NCBI RefSeq assembly: GCF_016008875.1
Contig: NZ_JADTQG010000004.1
Location: forward strand, 1-64,000
Direction of reading: 5' to 3'
DNA from: Ectopseudomonas mendocina
Lineage (GTDB): Bacteria > Pseudomonadota > Gammaproteobacteria > Pseudomonadales > Pseudomonadaceae
Length of the DNA stretch: 64,000 bases
Shown: one piece after another, positions 1 to 11,672 of the stretch
Position numbering within the stretch: the first letter of the stretch is position 1
Layout: each line of letters opens with the position of its first letter
Notes under the pieces: generated by a model
Databases searched by the model: none
What the model was told of the DNA's origin: nothing
The model's input: the letters and a program-made list of their open reading frames with translations, nothing else
Program-made: the position numbers and the translations under genes

Positions 1-90
1 GCTGAGCTATGAGTCCGCTTAGTGGTGCTTTTATACCAGATCACCTCTGGTTGATTCGCCAGCCCGGCGTAAGCCCGACTCGCTGAATAA

Positions 91-181
91 TGGCGGAGAA
101 GGGGGGATTCGAACCCCCGACACCCTTTTGAGGTGTACTCCCTTAGCAGGGGAGCGCCTTCGGCCACTCGGCCACCTCTCC
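91..181 (-). tRNA. tRNA-Ser (anticodon GCU)
   Basis: Read on the minus strand this folds as a class II tRNA. The acceptor stem GGAGAGG pairs with CTTCTCC, followed by discriminator G and an encoded CCA. There is a long variable arm typical of serine tRNAs, a GGTTCGAATCC T-arm, and the anticodon loop CTGCTAA, giving anticodon GCU, which reads AGC/AGU codons. It lies just downstream of csrA on the same strand, a common arrangement in Pseudomonas. Confidence 0.96.
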
Positions 182-242
182 GCAACACGGGGCGCATGAT
201 AAACATGTTTTCCCCGTTTGCAAACAAAAATTTGTAGAAAAA

Positions 243-428
243 TTAGTGGCTTGGTTCGTCACCCTTCTCTTTCTGGATGCGCTGGTAAATTTCCTCACGG
301 TGTACGGCAACCTCTTTCGGCGCATTGACGCCAATACGCACCTGGTTACCTTTCACGCCCAACACGGTGACAGTCACATCATCACCGACCATCAGGGTCT
401 CTCCGACCCGGCGAGTCAGAATCAGCAT
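243..428 (-). CDS. csrA: carbon storage regulator CsrA/RsmA
   Basis: This encodes a 61-residue RNA-binding post-transcriptional regulator that binds GGA motifs in mRNA leaders and is titrated by Rsm/Csr small RNAs. The protein begins [17 protein letters not shown] and keeps the [17 protein letters not shown] core with the RNA-contacting Arg at position 44, so family length and sequence are normal. The frame is open 5 codons further upstream, but ATG at 428 is chosen because AAGGAGAAAGGA sits directly before it and every family member starts MLIL. In Pseudomonas RsmA controls secretion, motility and biofilm genes. It lies downstream of lysC and upstream of tRNA-Ser. Confidence 0.97.
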
Positions 429-570
429 TCCTTTCTCCTTCACGGATTACATTTTTTCAGGACAACAGTCTGCAAAAAGAAAATGGTGCCGGCTTCCTGC
501 TAAAACAAGCCTGAAAGCCTCCACCCAAGTATTGACCAGCCCGCGCAGAAAGAAAGTTCCCGCGAATCGG

Positions 571-608
571 TCAAAAAAACGAAAGGCGCGGAACCAGCCG
601 CGCCTTTC
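571..608 (-). terminator. Rho-independent terminator after lysC
   Basis: GAAAGGCGCG (581-590) pairs with CGCGCCTTTC (599-608) around an 8-base loop. On the minus strand the stem is followed by a T-rich run (the A run at 573-579). It lies 13 bases after the lysC stop codon, so lysC and csrA are probably separate main transcripts. Confidence 0.85.
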
Positions 609-620
609 GGATCAGATCAA

Positions 621-1859
621 TCACTCACCCTGTCGGGCCGGAGCATCGAGTTCGAAAGCAGTATGCAGAGCGCGCACCGCCAGCTCCAGGTACTTCTCCT
701 CGATCACCACCGACACCTTGATCTCGGAGGTGGAGATCATCTGGATGTTGATGGTCTCCTTGGCCAGAGCTTCGAACATACGGCTGGCAACACCGGCATG
801 GGAACGCATGCCGACACCGACGATCGAAACCTTGGCGATGTCGGTATCACCTACCACCTCACGGGCGCCGAGTTCGTCCGCGGTCTTCTGCAACACGCCA
901 AGCGCGTTGTTGTAGTCGTTGCGGTGCACGGTGAAGGTGAAATCGGTGGTGTTATCGTGCGAGACGTTCTGCACGATCATGTCCACTTCGATGTTGGCGG
1001 CGCTGATCGGACCAAGAATCTTGAAGGCGATGCCGGGGATATCCGGCACCCCACGGATGGTCAGCTTGGCTTCGTCGCGGTTGAAAGCGATGCCGGAAAT
1101 GATCGGCTGTTCCATGGATTCCTCTTCATCAAGGGTAATGAGGGTGCCCGGCCCCTCCTGGAAGCTGTGCAGAACGCGCAGCGGGACGTTGTACTTGCCG
1201 GCGAACTCCACCGAGCGAATCTGCAGCACCTTGGAACCGAGGCTGGCCATTTCCAGCATCTCTTCGAAGGTGATTTTCTCCAGACGTTGGGCCTTGGGCA
1301 CCACGCGCGGGTCGGTGGTGTAGACGCCGTCGACATCGGTATAGATCTGGCATTCGTCGGCTTTCAGCGCCGCAGCCAGGGCCACGCCGGTGGTATCGGA
1401 ACCGCCACGACCGAGAGTGGTGATGCTGCCGTGCTCGTCGACGCCCTGGAAGCCGGCGACGACGACGACACGACCAGCCTTGAGGTCGGCACGAATATTC
1501 TGGTCATCGATCTGCAGAATGCGCGCCTTGTTGAAGGCGCTGTCGGTGAGGATGCGCACCTGGTTGCCGGTGTAGGAAACCGCCGGCACACCACGTTTGA
1601 TCAGTGCCATGGCCAACAGGGCGATGGTCACCTGCTCACCGGTGGACACCATCACGTCCAGCTCACGCGGAACCGGCTCGCCGTCGGTGATCTGTTTGGC
1701 CAGATCGATCAGGCGGTTGGTTTCGCCACTCATGGCGGAAACCACGACAACGATGTCGTCACCCTTCTCGCGGAACTTCTTAACCTTCTCGGCTACCTGC
1801 GCGATACGCTCGACGGTGCCGACGGAGGTGCCCCCAAACTTCTGTACGATCAAAGCCAT
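621..1859 (-). CDS. lysC: aspartate kinase, lysine-sensitive type
   Basis: This is a 412-residue aspartokinase that phosphorylates L-aspartate with ATP, the first step to lysine, threonine, methionine and diaminopimelate. The N-terminal kinase domain (about 1-240) starts with VQKFGGTSVG and has the GRGGSDTTGVALAAAL motif. Two ACT-type regulatory domains follow (about 265-410), with the family signatures VPDIPGIAFKIL and VGVGMRSHAGVASRMF. An internal Met before EQPIISGIAF, near residue 250, corresponds to the start of the separate beta subunit in some aspartokinases; whether it is used here cannot be seen. It lies between alaS and csrA, as in P. aeruginosa. Confidence 0.96.
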   Translation of the reverse strand: MALIVQKFGGTSVGTVERIAQVAEKVKKFREKGDDIVVVVSAMSGETNRLIDLAKQITDGEPVPRELDVMVSTGEQVTIALLAMALIKRGVPAVSYTGNQVRILTDSAFNKARILQIDDQNIRADLKAGRVVVVAGFQGVDEHGSITTLGRGGSDTTGVALAAALKADECQIYTDVDGVYTTDPRVVPKAQRLEKITFEEMLEMASLGSKVLQIRSVEFAGKYNVPLRVLHSFQEGPGTLITLDEEESMEQPIISGIAFNRDEAKLTIRGVPDIPGIAFKILGPISAANIEVDMIVQNVSHDNTTDFTFTVHRNDYNNALGVLQKTADELGAREVVGDTDIAKVSIVGVGMRSHAGVASRMFEALAKETINIQMISTSEIKVSVVIEEKYLELAVRALHTAFELDAPARQGE

Positions 1860-1960
1860 TTCAAAAAGCCACCTGATTCCTCAAGGGCGCCCATTAAACC
1901 CGCATCGGGTCACACTGCCAAGGCCCGCTGGACGCACTGCGGGCCCCGCTTTCACGCTAT

Positions 1961-4585
1961 CTACGAAGCCTGTTCGACCAGAGTCGCGGCCAGGGCCAGG
2001 GCCTCATCCAGTTTGCCGGCATCGACGCCGCCACCCTGGGCCATGTCCGGGCGACCACCGCCCTTGCCGTCCACGGTCGCCGCGGCCTGACGCATCAGGT
2101 CACCCGCCTTGAGCTTGGCGGTCAGGTCCTGAGTCACGCCGGCGACCAGCACGACCTTCTCTTCGAACACGCCGCCGAGCAGGATCACCGCACTGCCCAA
2201 CTTGTTCTTCAACTGGTCGACCAGCGCCAGCAGCGCCTTGCCGTCCAGGCCATCGAGACGTGCAGCCAGCACCTTGGTGCCCTTCACGTCCACCGCCGAG
2301 CCGGCCAGATCGTTACCCGCGGCGCTGGCGGCCTTGGCCTTGAGCTGCTCCAGCTCCTTTTCCAGCTGGCGGTTACGCTCGATCAGCGCCGACAGCTTGT
2401 CGAGTACGTTGTCACGGCTGCCCTTGACCAGAGAGGCGGCTTCCTTGAGCTGCTCTTCTGCACCATTGAGGTACGCCAGCGCAGCAGCACCGGTGACTGC
2501 CTCGATACGACGCACACCTGCCGCGACGCCGCCCTCGCTGACGATCTTGAACAGGCCGATGTCGCCGGTACGGGCCACGTGGGTACCGCCGCACAGCTCG
2601 ACGGAGAAGTCGCCGCCCATGCTCAGCACACGCACCTCATCGCCATACTTTTCGCCGAACAGCGCCATGGCGCCTTTGGCCTTGGCGGTTTCGATGTCGG
2701 TAAGCTCGGTCTCGACCGCCGTGTTCTCGCGCACCACGCGGTTGACGATGTCCTCGAGCTGCTTGATCTGCTCGGGTTTGATCGCCTCGAAGTGGCTGAA
2801 GTCGAAACGCAGGCGCTGGCTGTTGACCAGCGAGCCCTTCTGCTGCACGTGGTCACCGAGCACGATGCGCAGGGCTTCGTGCAGCAGGTGGGTCGCCGAG
2901 TGGTTAAGCGCAGTGGCCTGGCGCACTTCGGCATCGACCTCGGCCTTGACACTGGTGCCGACACTGAGACCGCCCTTGGCCACCACGCCGTGGTGCAGGA
3001 AGGCGCCGCCAGCCTTGGTGGTGTCACGCACGTCGAAGCGCACGCCAGCGCCTTCGAGGTAACCGCAGTCACCGATCTGGCCACCGGACTCGGCGTAGAA
3101 CGGGGTCTGATCCAGCACCACCACGCCCTCCTCGCCTTCAGCGAGGCTGTCGACCGCGGCGCCGGCCTTGAACAGGGCAATGATCTTGCCGCTGCCGCTG
3201 GTGCCCTCGTAGCCGAGGAAGTGGGTGTCGGCGTCGACCTTGACCAGGGCGTTGTAATCCATGCCGAAGGCGCTGGCGGAACGGGCGCGCTCGCGCTGCG
3301 CCTCCATCTCACGCTCGAAGCCCTCTTCGTCCACCGACAGCTCGCGCTCGCGGGCGATATCGGCAGTCAGGTCGACCGGGAAGCCATAGGTGTCGTACAG
3401 CTTGAACACCAAATCGCCCGGGATGACCTTACCCTGCAGGCCAGCCAGATCCTGCTCGAGAATCTTCAGGCCCTGCTCCAGGGTCTTGGCGAACTGCTCT
3501 TCCTCGGTCTTCAGCACGCGCTCGATGTGCGCCTGCTGCTGTTTGAGTTCGGGGAAGGCTTCACCCATCTCGGCCACCAGGGCGGCGACGATCTGGTAGA
3601 AGAAGCTGCCCTTGGCGCCCAGCTTGTTGCCGTGACGGCAGGCACGGCGCACGATGCGGCGCAGCACGTAGCCACGGCCTTCGTTGGACGGGGTCACGCC
3701 GTCGGCGATCAGGAAGCTGCACGAGCGAATATGGTCGGCCACCACCTTCAGCGAAGCCTGGCCTTCGTTGCTGCAGCCAATGGCCTTGGCCGCGGCGTTC
3801 AGCAGGTTCTGGAACAGGTCGATCTCGTAGTTCGAGTTAACGTGCTGCAGCACGGCGCTGATGCGCTCCAGACCCATGCCGGTATCCACGCTCGGCGCCG
3901 GCAGCGGGTGCATGACGCCATCCGCGGTGCGGTTGAACTGCATGAACACGTTGTTCCAGATCTCGATGTAGCGATCGCCGTCCTCTTCCGGGCTGCCGGG
4001 TGGGCCGCCCCAGATGTGCTCGCCGTGATCGAAGAAGATCTCGGTGCACGGGCCGCACGGGCCGGTATCGCCCATTGCCCAGAAGTTGTCGGAGGCGTAC
4101 GGCGCACCCTTGTTGTCGCCGATGCGGATCATGCGCTCGCTGGGGATTCCGACTTCCTTGGTCCAGATGTCGTAAGCCTCGTCATCGGTGGCGTAGACGG
4201 TGACCCAGAGCTTTTCCTTAGGCAGGTTCAGCCACTTGTCGGAGGTCAGAAACTCCCAGGCGTAATGGATGGCATCACGCTTGAAATAGTCGCCGAAGCT
4301 GAAGTTGCCCAGCATTTCGAAGAAGGTATGGTGGCGCGCGGTGTAGCCGACGTTTTCCAGGTCGTTGTGCTTGCCGCCGGCACGCACGCACTTCTGGCTG
4401 GTGGTGGCGCGAGTATAGGCGCGCTTTTCCAGGCCCAGGAAGCAGTCCTTGAACTGGTTCATGCCTGCGTTGGTGAACAGCAGGGTCGGGTCGTTCGCCG
4501 GGATCAGCGAGCTGGAAGCGACACGGGTGTGCCCTTTTTCTTCGAAGAAGCTCAGGAAGGCTTCACGGATTTCTGCGCTTTTCAT
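1961..4585 (-). CDS. alaS: alanine-tRNA ligase
   Basis: This 874-residue class II synthetase charges tRNA-Ala and edits Ser/Gly mischarging. The start [19 protein letters not shown] is at 4585; the open frame reaches 4702, but the extra codons run through a repeat element and are not family sequence. Seen in order: the catalytic core (motif 1 region [15 protein letters not shown], and [10 protein letters not shown]), the tRNA recognition region, the editing domain with zinc-binding [12 protein letters not shown] and [15 protein letters not shown], and the C-terminal oligomerisation domain. Family length is normal (E. coli 876). It is about 100 bases upstream of lysC on the same strand. Confidence 0.98.
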   Translation of the reverse strand: MKSAEIREAFLSFFEEKGHTRVASSSLIPANDPTLLFTNAGMNQFKDCFLGLEKRAYTRATTSQKCVRAGGKHNDLENVGYTARHHTFFEMLGNFSFGDYFKRDAIHYAWEFLTSDKWLNLPKEKLWVTVYATDDEAYDIWTKEVGIPSERMIRIGDNKGAPYASDNFWAMGDTGPCGPCTEIFFDHGEHIWGGPPGSPEEDGDRYIEIWNNVFMQFNRTADGVMHPLPAPSVDTGMGLERISAVLQHVNSNYEIDLFQNLLNAAAKAIGCSNEGQASLKVVADHIRSCSFLIADGVTPSNEGRGYVLRRIVRRACRHGNKLGAKGSFFYQIVAALVAEMGEAFPELKQQQAHIERVLKTEEEQFAKTLEQGLKILEQDLAGLQGKVIPGDLVFKLYDTYGFPVDLTADIARERELSVDEEGFEREMEAQRERARSASAFGMDYNALVKVDADTHFLGYEGTSGSGKIIALFKAGAAVDSLAEGEEGVVVLDQTPFYAESGGQIGDCGYLEGAGVRFDVRDTTKAGGAFLHHGVVAKGGLSVGTSVKAEVDAEVRQATALNHSATHLLHEALRIVLGDHVQQKGSLVNSQRLRFDFSHFEAIKPEQIKQLEDIVNRVVRENTAVETELTDIETAKAKGAMALFGEKYGDEVRVLSMGGDFSVELCGGTHVARTGDIGLFKIVSEGGVAAGVRRIEAVTGAAALAYLNGAEEQLKEAASLVKGSRDNVLDKLSALIERNRQLEKELEQLKAKAASAAGNDLAGSAVDVKGTKVLAARLDGLDGKALLALVDQLKNKLGSAVILLGGVFEEKVVLVAGVTQDLTAKLKAGDLMRQAAATVDGKGGGRPDMAQGGGVDAGKLDEALALAATLVEQAS

Positions 4586-4639
4586 AGGGATATCCACGGA
4601 ATCAGGCGGCCACGGCAAAGCCGGCGAAGCAGACAAAGT

Positions 4640-4772
4640 GAAAACGTAGCGAGCGAAGGTCAGGCAAGGCAAAAAACGGAGAAGAACGCACTGGGCTCGC
4701 AAACGAGTTTACGAGTTGTAAATGAGCATTCTGAGCCGGTTTTTAACGCAGCATGACCGAGCGCTGCAGTTT
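4640..4772 (-). repeat. MITE-like element with imperfect terminal inverted repeats
   Basis: The left end reads AGCGAAGGTCAGGCAAGGC followed by AAAAAACGG. The reverse complement of the right end reads AGCGCTCGGTCATGCTGCG followed by TTAAAAACCGG. The two ends match over much of their length, giving an imperfect inverted repeat of about 28 bases around a roughly 65-base centre. From memory, similar stretches occur between genes in other Pseudomonas genomes; this needs a search. It lies directly upstream of alaS and could form part of its leader. Confidence 0.45.
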
Positions 4773-4868
4773 TCACGCAGTCTGCAAAGGGCCGCATTAT
4801 ATCGGCCCCAACGCGCGCGGCTAGTGCCTTGTTGATAGCAAGCGCCTATCGGGCGCTGCGGTTACGAC

Positions 4869-5873
4869 TCAAAGCGAGCGAAAAGCGGCAAAGGCCTCGA
4901 TCACCTGCTCGATTTGCTCGGCGCTGACGTCCAGATGGGTGACCAGACGCAGACGTGGCGCGGCGCTGACGGCGATGCCGCGCTCGGCCATGAAGGCCTT
5001 GATCTGCCCGGCACGCTCGCCAAGCTGCACATAGACCATATTGGTCTGTACCGGCTCGACGCTGTAGCCCAGTTCGGTCAATGCTGCGCCCAGGCGCTCC
5101 GCGTTGGCGTGATCCTCGGCCAGGCGCTCGACCTGATGCTGCAGCGCGTACAACCCCGCCGCCGCCAGTACGCCGGCCTGGCGCATGCCACCGCCGACCA
5201 TCTTGCGCAGGCGCCGCGCCTTGCCGATCAGCGCAGTACTGCCGCATAGCACCGAGCCCACCGGCGCACCAAGGCCCTTGGACAGGCATACCGAGACCGA
5301 ATCGAAATGCCGAGTGATTTCGCGTGCCGGCACACCCAACTTGACTGCTGCGTTGTACAGACGTGCACCATCCAAATGCAGGCTGAGGCCGCGGCGGCGG
5401 GTAAATTCCCGCGCAGCCGCCAGATACTCGAGGGGCAGCACCTTGCCCTGCATGGTGTTTTCCAGGGCCAGCAGATGGGTGCGAGCGAAGTGAAAGTCGT
5501 CCTGCTTGATCGCCGCCTCGACCTTGGCCAGATCCAGCGAACCATCGGCCTCGCCGTCGATCGGCTGCGGCTGGATGGAGCCGAGCACGGCGGCTCCGCC
5601 GCCTTCGTATTTATAGGTATGCGCCTGCTGGCCGACGATATATTCGTCACCGCGCTCGCAATGCGCCATCAAACCGAGCAGATTGCTCATGGTACCGGTG
5701 GGCACGAACAGCGCCGCCTCGAAGCCTAGCTCGGCCGCCAACCAGGACTCCAAACGGTTCACTGTGGGGTCTTCGCCGTACACATCGTCGCCCAGCTCGG
5801 CGGCCATCATGGCTTCGCGCATGGCGGCGGTAGGTTGGGTGACGGTGTCGCTACGCAGGTCGATCAGGGGCAT
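4869..5873 (-). CDS. ltaE: low-specificity L-threonine aldolase
   Basis: This 334-residue PLP enzyme of fold type I cleaves L-threonine or L-allo-threonine to glycine and acetaldehyde. It begins [22 protein letters not shown], the family opening. It has [15 protein letters not shown], the cofactor-stacking region [13 protein letters not shown], the [12 protein letters not shown] segment and the Schiff-base lysine in [14 protein letters not shown]. Length is normal. It sits between alaS and astE on the same strand, separated from each by repeat-bearing gaps, so it is probably transcribed alone. The closely related beta-hydroxyaspartate aldolases are an alternative specificity that sequence alone does not exclude. 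Confidence 0.9.
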   Translation of the reverse strand: MPLIDLRSDTVTQPTAAMREAMMAAELGDDVYGEDPTVNRLESWLAAELGFEAALFVPTGTMSNLLGLMAHCERGDEYIVGQQAHTYKYEGGGAAVLGSIQPQPIDGEADGSLDLAKVEAAIKQDDFHFARTHLLALENTMQGKVLPLEYLAAAREFTRRRGLSLHLDGARLYNAAVKLGVPAREITRHFDSVSVCLSKGLGAPVGSVLCGSTALIGKARRLRKMVGGGMRQAGVLAAAGLYALQHQVERLAEDHANAERLGAALTELGYSVEPVQTNMVYVQLGERAGQIKAFMAERGIAVSAAPRLRLVTHLDVSAEQIEQVIEAFAAFRSL

Positions 5874-5989
5874 GGCTGGCTTTCCGGTTTTTTGGCGAAA
5901 GGTCCATGCTAAAGCGCTCGTGCGGGCGGTGAAAGGTACAGTTGAAGGTGAAAAAGCGGATTAGCCTGGGAGGCGCTTCAGCGGGTAGC

Positions 5990-6331
5990 CCGGATGCAAT
6001 CCCGGGCAAGGGGCCGGGAACCCCTCGGTTTGATCCGAGCGACGAAACTGTGGGAGCGGCCTTGGCCGCGATGTTTTTCTCCACCCCACTCGCGGACAAG
6101 TCCGCTCCCACAAGCGCCCCGTCGTTACTTAGCTGGTTGGAAAAACCGGGAGGATTGCATCCGGGGCAAGGGTCGGGAACCCCACGGCTTGATCCGAGCG
6201 ATGAAGCTTTGGGAGCGGCCTTGGCCGCGATGTTTCCTCTTCACCCCATTCGCGGACAAGTCCGCTCCCACACGAGCCCCGTCGTTACTCGGCCGGCTGG
6301 AAAAATCGGCCACGGATTGCATCCGGGCTAC
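5990..6331. repeat. tandem 159-bp REP-type duplication
   Basis: Two copies of a 159-bp unit lie head to tail, with the TGATCCGAGCGA core at 6031 and again at 6190. A partial third start (GGATTGCATCCGGGCTACG) follows near 6313. Each copy has a long palindrome: GGGAGCGGCCTTGGCCGCGA facing TCGCGGACAAGTCCGCTCCC. The gap between ltaE and astE (5874-6327) holds no gene that I can support. Confidence 0.85.
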
Positions 6332-7341
6332 GCCAGGCCGGCACCATCGGCAGGGACGATCAGGATGGCGGCGCGCAGGCCGTTCCTCACCTTGGGGTTA
6401 GGAAAGATGATACGCGCGCCCTGCTCTTCGACGATCCAGCGGGTATCGGCGATATCCTCGGCGAGCAGGTAGCCAGGCTCCAGCTCGGTGAAGTTTTCGA
6501 TATCCGCCGGCAGGTGCAGCTGGAAGCTGTCGCTGTGCTTGATGACTTCACGCGAGACCGAGAACAGCTGCATACCATCGAGCGTCGGCTCGCCGCTGAT
6601 CACCTCGCGACCTTCGATCAACGCGTGCAGGGCGTTCTCCAGCAGGTCGAGGTTGACCAGCTCGTTCTGTCCGAAGGCACGCGCCTTGCCCAGCTCCAGG
6701 GTAAAGGCCTCGGCACCGAGCTGTGCGTAGGTGTAGGCGCTGAAGGTGGTTGACGCCTTGTTCTGCAGCAACACCGCCTCGATACCGGCAGCGCGCAGGC
6801 GCTCCAGTTCACGACGAGAATGCGCGCGCCCCTCTTGCCACGGATAGAGAGCGAACTGCTCGATCCTGGAGGCGCGGATTGCGGTATGCAGGTCGTAGTG
6901 CAGACGCGTGCGGCCGGTGTCCTTGCCGAAGAAATTGACGGCTAGGTGCTCCAGATCGCAGGCGCGGATGGCCTCGAAGCCGCTCGACTGCTCGTGACGC
7001 CCGCTGAACAGGCGATTGAGGTCCTGCTCGAGGTAACGCTCGCCACGGCGCATGGCCTCGGGGTTGCCAAACAGAAAGAGAATGCGCGCCGCAGGATGCA
7101 GCTCGCCCCGCGCGATGCCGCGCAGCAGACGGTCGAGCAATTCGATCGGCGCGGTTTCGTTGCCGTGGATGCCGGCCGACAGCAGCAGGTCAAGGCCATT
7201 GTCGCGCGCCGCAGGCGGGGTCACCTCCAGCGCGCCTTCGTCCAGCCAGCGCAGACGCGTACCATCGGGCGTCAGTTGAATCTTCGCCGACGGCTCATGG
7301 CCGGCCAGGGTCAGTTCAAGCAGTTTGCCGAGGGCAAGCAT
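6328..7341 (-). CDS. astE: succinylglutamate desuccinylase
   Basis: This is the last enzyme of the arginine succinyltransferase (AST) pathway, hydrolysing N-succinylglutamate to succinate and glutamate. It is 337 residues, a zinc-dependent M14-like desuccinylase/aspartoacylase. The metal-binding motif is seen in [22 protein letters not shown] (His, Glu), with the second zinc ligand in the [10 protein letters not shown] region. The [11 protein letters not shown] segment and the catalytic Glu region ([10 protein letters not shown]) are also present. It is separated from astB by one small gene, the same order as in P. aeruginosa (aruB, PA0900, aruE). Confidence 0.94.
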   Translation of the reverse strand: MLALGKLLELTLAGHEPSAKIQLTPDGTRLRWLDEGALEVTPPAARDNGLDLLLSAGIHGNETAPIELLDRLLRGIARGELHPAARILFLFGNPEAMRRGERYLEQDLNRLFSGRHEQSSGFEAIRACDLEHLAVNFFGKDTGRTRLHYDLHTAIRASRIEQFALYPWQEGRAHSRRELERLRAAGIEAVLLQNKASTTFSAYTYAQLGAEAFTLELGKARAFGQNELVNLDLLENALHALIEGREVISGEPTLDGMQLFSVSREVIKHSDSFQLHLPADIENFTELEPGYLLAEDIADTRWIVEEQGARIIFPNPKVRNGLRAAILIVPADGAGLA

Positions 7342-7358
7342 CGGATACTCCTCAGGGC

Positions 7359-7640
7359 TTAATGATTGCAGTCCGGGCCATGGACATGATCATCGTCGTC
7401 ATCGGCGAGCGCCGATTCCATCTCCAGTTGCAGGCTGACCAGGTTGGTGGCCTGCGGACGCAGCAGCAGGTTGGCGTACTCGGTATCGCCCTCCTCCACG
7501 TCGACACCGATCAGCAACTGATCGCCAACGGCCTGGACCCACAACTCCTTGCCCTGCCATACCACGGCGAAGCGGCTGCAGGAGGTTTCCAGTTGGGTGC
7601 CGTCGTTATCTTCAAGAATCAGTTGCAGCGCATCGCTCAT
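7359..7640 (-). CDS. small conserved acidic protein between astB and astE (PA0900-like)
   Basis: This encodes 93 residues starting [16 protein letters not shown], with a GGAG ribosome-binding site shortly upstream. ATG at 7640 is preferred over the open frame to 7676. The protein is acidic and ends [14 protein letters not shown], a His/Cys/Asp-rich tail that could bind a metal (inference). No catalytic motif is recognised. It occupies the position of the conserved hypothetical gene between aruB and aruE in P. aeruginosa and is spaced 17 bases from astE, so it is probably co-transcribed with the AST genes. Function unknown. Confidence 0.85.
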   Translation of the reverse strand: MSDALQLILEDNDGTQLETSCSRFAVVWQGKELWVQAVGDQLLIGVDVEEGDTEYANLLLRPQATNLVSLQLEMESALADDDDDHVHGPDCNH

Positions 7641-7695
7641 AAAATCTCCGGGAGAGTTCTGAGGTGGATGTAACAAGCGACATCCACCCTGTGGG

Positions 7696-9041
7696 TCAGT
7701 TCAGTTGGAAAGGATAGACCGAGCCCAGTTTAAGGATCTGCGTCAGTTCATCCAATGCCGTGCGCGATTCGATCAGCAATTGCGGATCGGCCAGGTCGGC
7801 TTCGCTCAGGCGGTCGCGGTAGTGCTTGTCGACCCAGGCCACCAGGGTATCGTCCAACGCATCGCTCATCACCACGCCCGGATTGACCGCCGCCAGTTCC
7901 TGTTCGTTGAGCGCCACGCGCAGGCGCAGACAGGCCGGGCCGCCACCGTTCTGCATGCTCTGCTTGAGGTCGAATACACGCACCTCGCGGATCGGCCCGC
8001 CGCTGGCAGTCAGTTGCTGCAGGTAGCGCCAGACGCTGGCGTTGTTGCGGCACTCTTCCGGCACGATCAGCAGCATGCTGCCGTCGGCTCGGGTCAGCAG
8101 CTGGCTGTTGAACAGGTAGGAACGCACCGCATCCTGCACGCTGACGGCAGCACTGGGCACGCACACGGCCTGGAAGTTGCCGCCACGCCGCGCCAGCTTG
8201 TCGCCCAGCTCGGCCAGGACCTTGTCGGTATCGAGGAAGGCGTCCTGGTGATAGAACAGCACCTCGCCGTTGCCCACGGCGATCACGTCGTTGTGGAACA
8301 CGCCCTGATCGATCACCGCCGGGTTCTGCTGGGCATAGACCACACCCGCCTCGCTCAGCCCGTGCAGGCGCGCCACGGCCCGGCTGGCCTCCAGGGTCTG
8401 CCGCGCGGGATAACGAGCCGGGGCCGGATAACGGGTATCGAAGGCGCTGCGCCCATAGACGAAGAACTCGACCCCGGCATCGCCATAACCCTTGCAGAAG
8501 CGCGTGTGATTGGCCGCGCCCTCATCACCGAACTGCGCCACGGCCGGTAGCGCCGGGTGATGGGCAAAATGGGCCTGATTGGCGAACATCGCCTGCAATA
8601 CGCGGCTGGTGGTCGGGTGCTCGATGCTGCGGTGGAATTTGCAATTGAGGTTGGCGGCGGTGAAGTGCACGCGCCCGTCCGCCGTGTCGGCGCTGGGGCT
8701 CACAGTGCAGGAGTTGGCCGTCCACATGCTCGATGCCGAGCAGCTTGCCACCAACAGAGGCATGGCCTCATGCGCAGCGCGCTGGATCACCTCGACATCG
8801 CTGCCAGTGAAGCCCAAACGGCGCAACGCAGCGACGTCCGGGCGCTCCTGCGGGGCCAGTACGCCCTGCTTGAAGCCCATGTCCATCAGCGCCTTCATCT
8901 TCGCCAGGCCCTGCTTGGCCGCTTCCCGGGGGCTCGACACCACCTGGCTGTTGCTCTGCGAGGCGACGTTGCCGTAGGACAACCCACCGTAGTTGTGCGT
9001 CGGCCCGACCAGGCCGTCAAAGTTCATCTCATAGGCGGCCA

Positions 9042-9042
<1 letters not shown>
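7696..9042 (-). CDS. astB: N-succinylarginine dihydrolase
   Basis: This AST pathway enzyme converts N2-succinylarginine to N2-succinylornithine, two ammonia and CO2. It is 448 residues, a pentein-fold hydrolase. The start [20 protein letters not shown] at 9042 matches the family; the open frame to 9120 is astD sequence in another frame. Seen: the [13 protein letters not shown] segment, [20 protein letters not shown] with its catalytic His region, and the C-terminal [16 protein letters not shown] that carries the nucleophilic Cys. The start codon overlaps the astD stop by one base (TGATG), which suggests translational coupling. Confidence 0.95.
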
Positions 9043-10511
<1,469 letters not shown>

Positions 10512-10567
10512 CTACCACTCCCAGCATTTTCCAGCAGCCTGCGTGGGCCGCCGCACAAACCCATAAC

Positions 10568-11584
10568 TCAGCCGTGTGCCGCCAGCGGCACCGCGCGTAC
10601 CTGATCACCCGCCCAAAGGCGCAGACGCTTGGCGGTCAGCGGATCGACCACCAGGGTGCCGGCCGCCAGGCGCGCCGGCGCGGCGGTAATGCGGCAGTCC
10701 TGACGCTTGCGGTTGTGCACCAGGAACTGCTCGGCGTCGTCGCCTGGCGTGCCGATGGCCAGGACCAGGTTCTGGCTGTCACGCACGGCACGGATCTTCG
10801 CGGTTTGCGCCTCGATGGCCGGGCCCGCGTCGAAGATGTCGACATAGCCCTGATAACTGAAACCCTCGGCCTTGAGCATGGCCAGTGCTGGCTCGGTATC
10901 CGGGTGCACACGACCGATCACGGCGCGCGCATCTTCGGAGAGAAAGCAGGTGTAAAGCGGAAACTTGGGCATCAGCTCGGCGATGAAGGCCTTGTTGCCA
11001 ACACCAGTGAGGTAGTCGGCCTGGGAGAATTCCATCTTGAAGAAATGCCGACCGAGGCTTTCCCAGAACGGCGAACGCCCGCGGTCGTCCGACATGCCGC
11101 GCATCTCGGCAATGACCTTGTCGCCGAACAGCTCGCGAAACTCGGCGATGAACAGAAGACGTGCCTTCGACAGCAATCGACCATTGAGGCCGCTGCGGTG
11201 ATCGGCGTGCAGGAACAGCGAGCACAACTCGGAATTGCCGGTCAGGTCGTTGGCCATGAACAGCGTCGGCACCTGGCGATGGATGTTCAGTTCCTGCGAA
11301 GCACTGACGGTCAGGCCGACGCGGTAGTTGTACCAAGGCTCGCGCAGGCCGACCGCGCCGGCCACCGCAGAAATGCCCACCACCTTGCCGGCATCGTCCT
11401 CGAGTACGAACAGGTAGTCGGCATCGGCACGCTCAGCCTCGCCGCGAAAGGCCTTCTCCGCCCAGCCGACCCGATGAGCCAGGCGCTCCTCGTTGGCCGG
11501 CAGCGTGGTCAGGCCGGCGCCGGTACTGCGAGCCAGGTCGATCAGGGCCGGCAAGTCGGCGCTGCGCACGGGACGAACAATCAT
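10568..11584 (-). CDS. aruG: arginine N-succinyltransferase, beta subunit
   Basis: This is one of two paralogous subunits that transfer succinyl from succinyl-CoA to arginine or ornithine, the first AST step. It is 338 residues, starting MIVRPVRSADLPALIDLARS, with a GGAGG-type site just upstream. It has the GNAT-like N-terminal acyl-CoA fold (YLFVLEDDAGKVVGISAVAGAVG), the family segment MRGMSDDRGRSPFWESLGRHFFKMEFSQ and the PVxPDTEPALAMLKAEGF region. It is clearly paralogous to the neighbouring aruF, and the pair probably arose by tandem duplication. Confidence 0.94.
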   Translation of the reverse strand: MIVRPVRSADLPALIDLARSTGAGLTTLPANEERLAHRVGWAEKAFRGEAERADADYLFVLEDDAGKVVGISAVAGAVGLREPWYNYRVGLTVSASQELNIHRQVPTLFMANDLTGNSELCSLFLHADHRSGLNGRLLSKARLLFIAEFRELFGDKVIAEMRGMSDDRGRSPFWESLGRHFFKMEFSQADYLTGVGNKAFIAELMPKFPLYTCFLSEDARAVIGRVHPDTEPALAMLKAEGFSYQGYVDIFDAGPAIEAQTAKIRAVRDSQNLVLAIGTPGDDAEQFLVHNRKRQDCRITAAPARLAAGTLVVDPLTAKRLRLWAGDQVRAVPLAAHG

Positions 11585-11672
11585 TGGATCCTCCGGATCA
11601 GCTATTGGCTTCAAGCGCCAAGCTACAAGTCAGAAGCCAGGCTGGCTTACAGCCTGGGACTGCCGCTTCGAT

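Noticed and set aside
91..181. tRNA-Ser as an integration site for a mobile element
   Set aside because: No integrase gene, and no repeat of the tRNA 3' end was noticed elsewhere in the window; the flanks are core genes.
1922..1945. Hairpin GGCCCGC...GCGGGCC between alaS and lysC
   Set aside because: No T run follows on the minus strand, so it is not a convincing intrinsic terminator.
2579..4756. 725-residue plus-strand open frame
   Set aside because: It is antisense to alaS, which has full family motifs; the frame is open only because of the codon bias of GC-rich DNA.
5942..6472. 176-residue open frame through the 159-bp duplication
   Set aside because: It is made of the repeat itself and runs into astE antisense.
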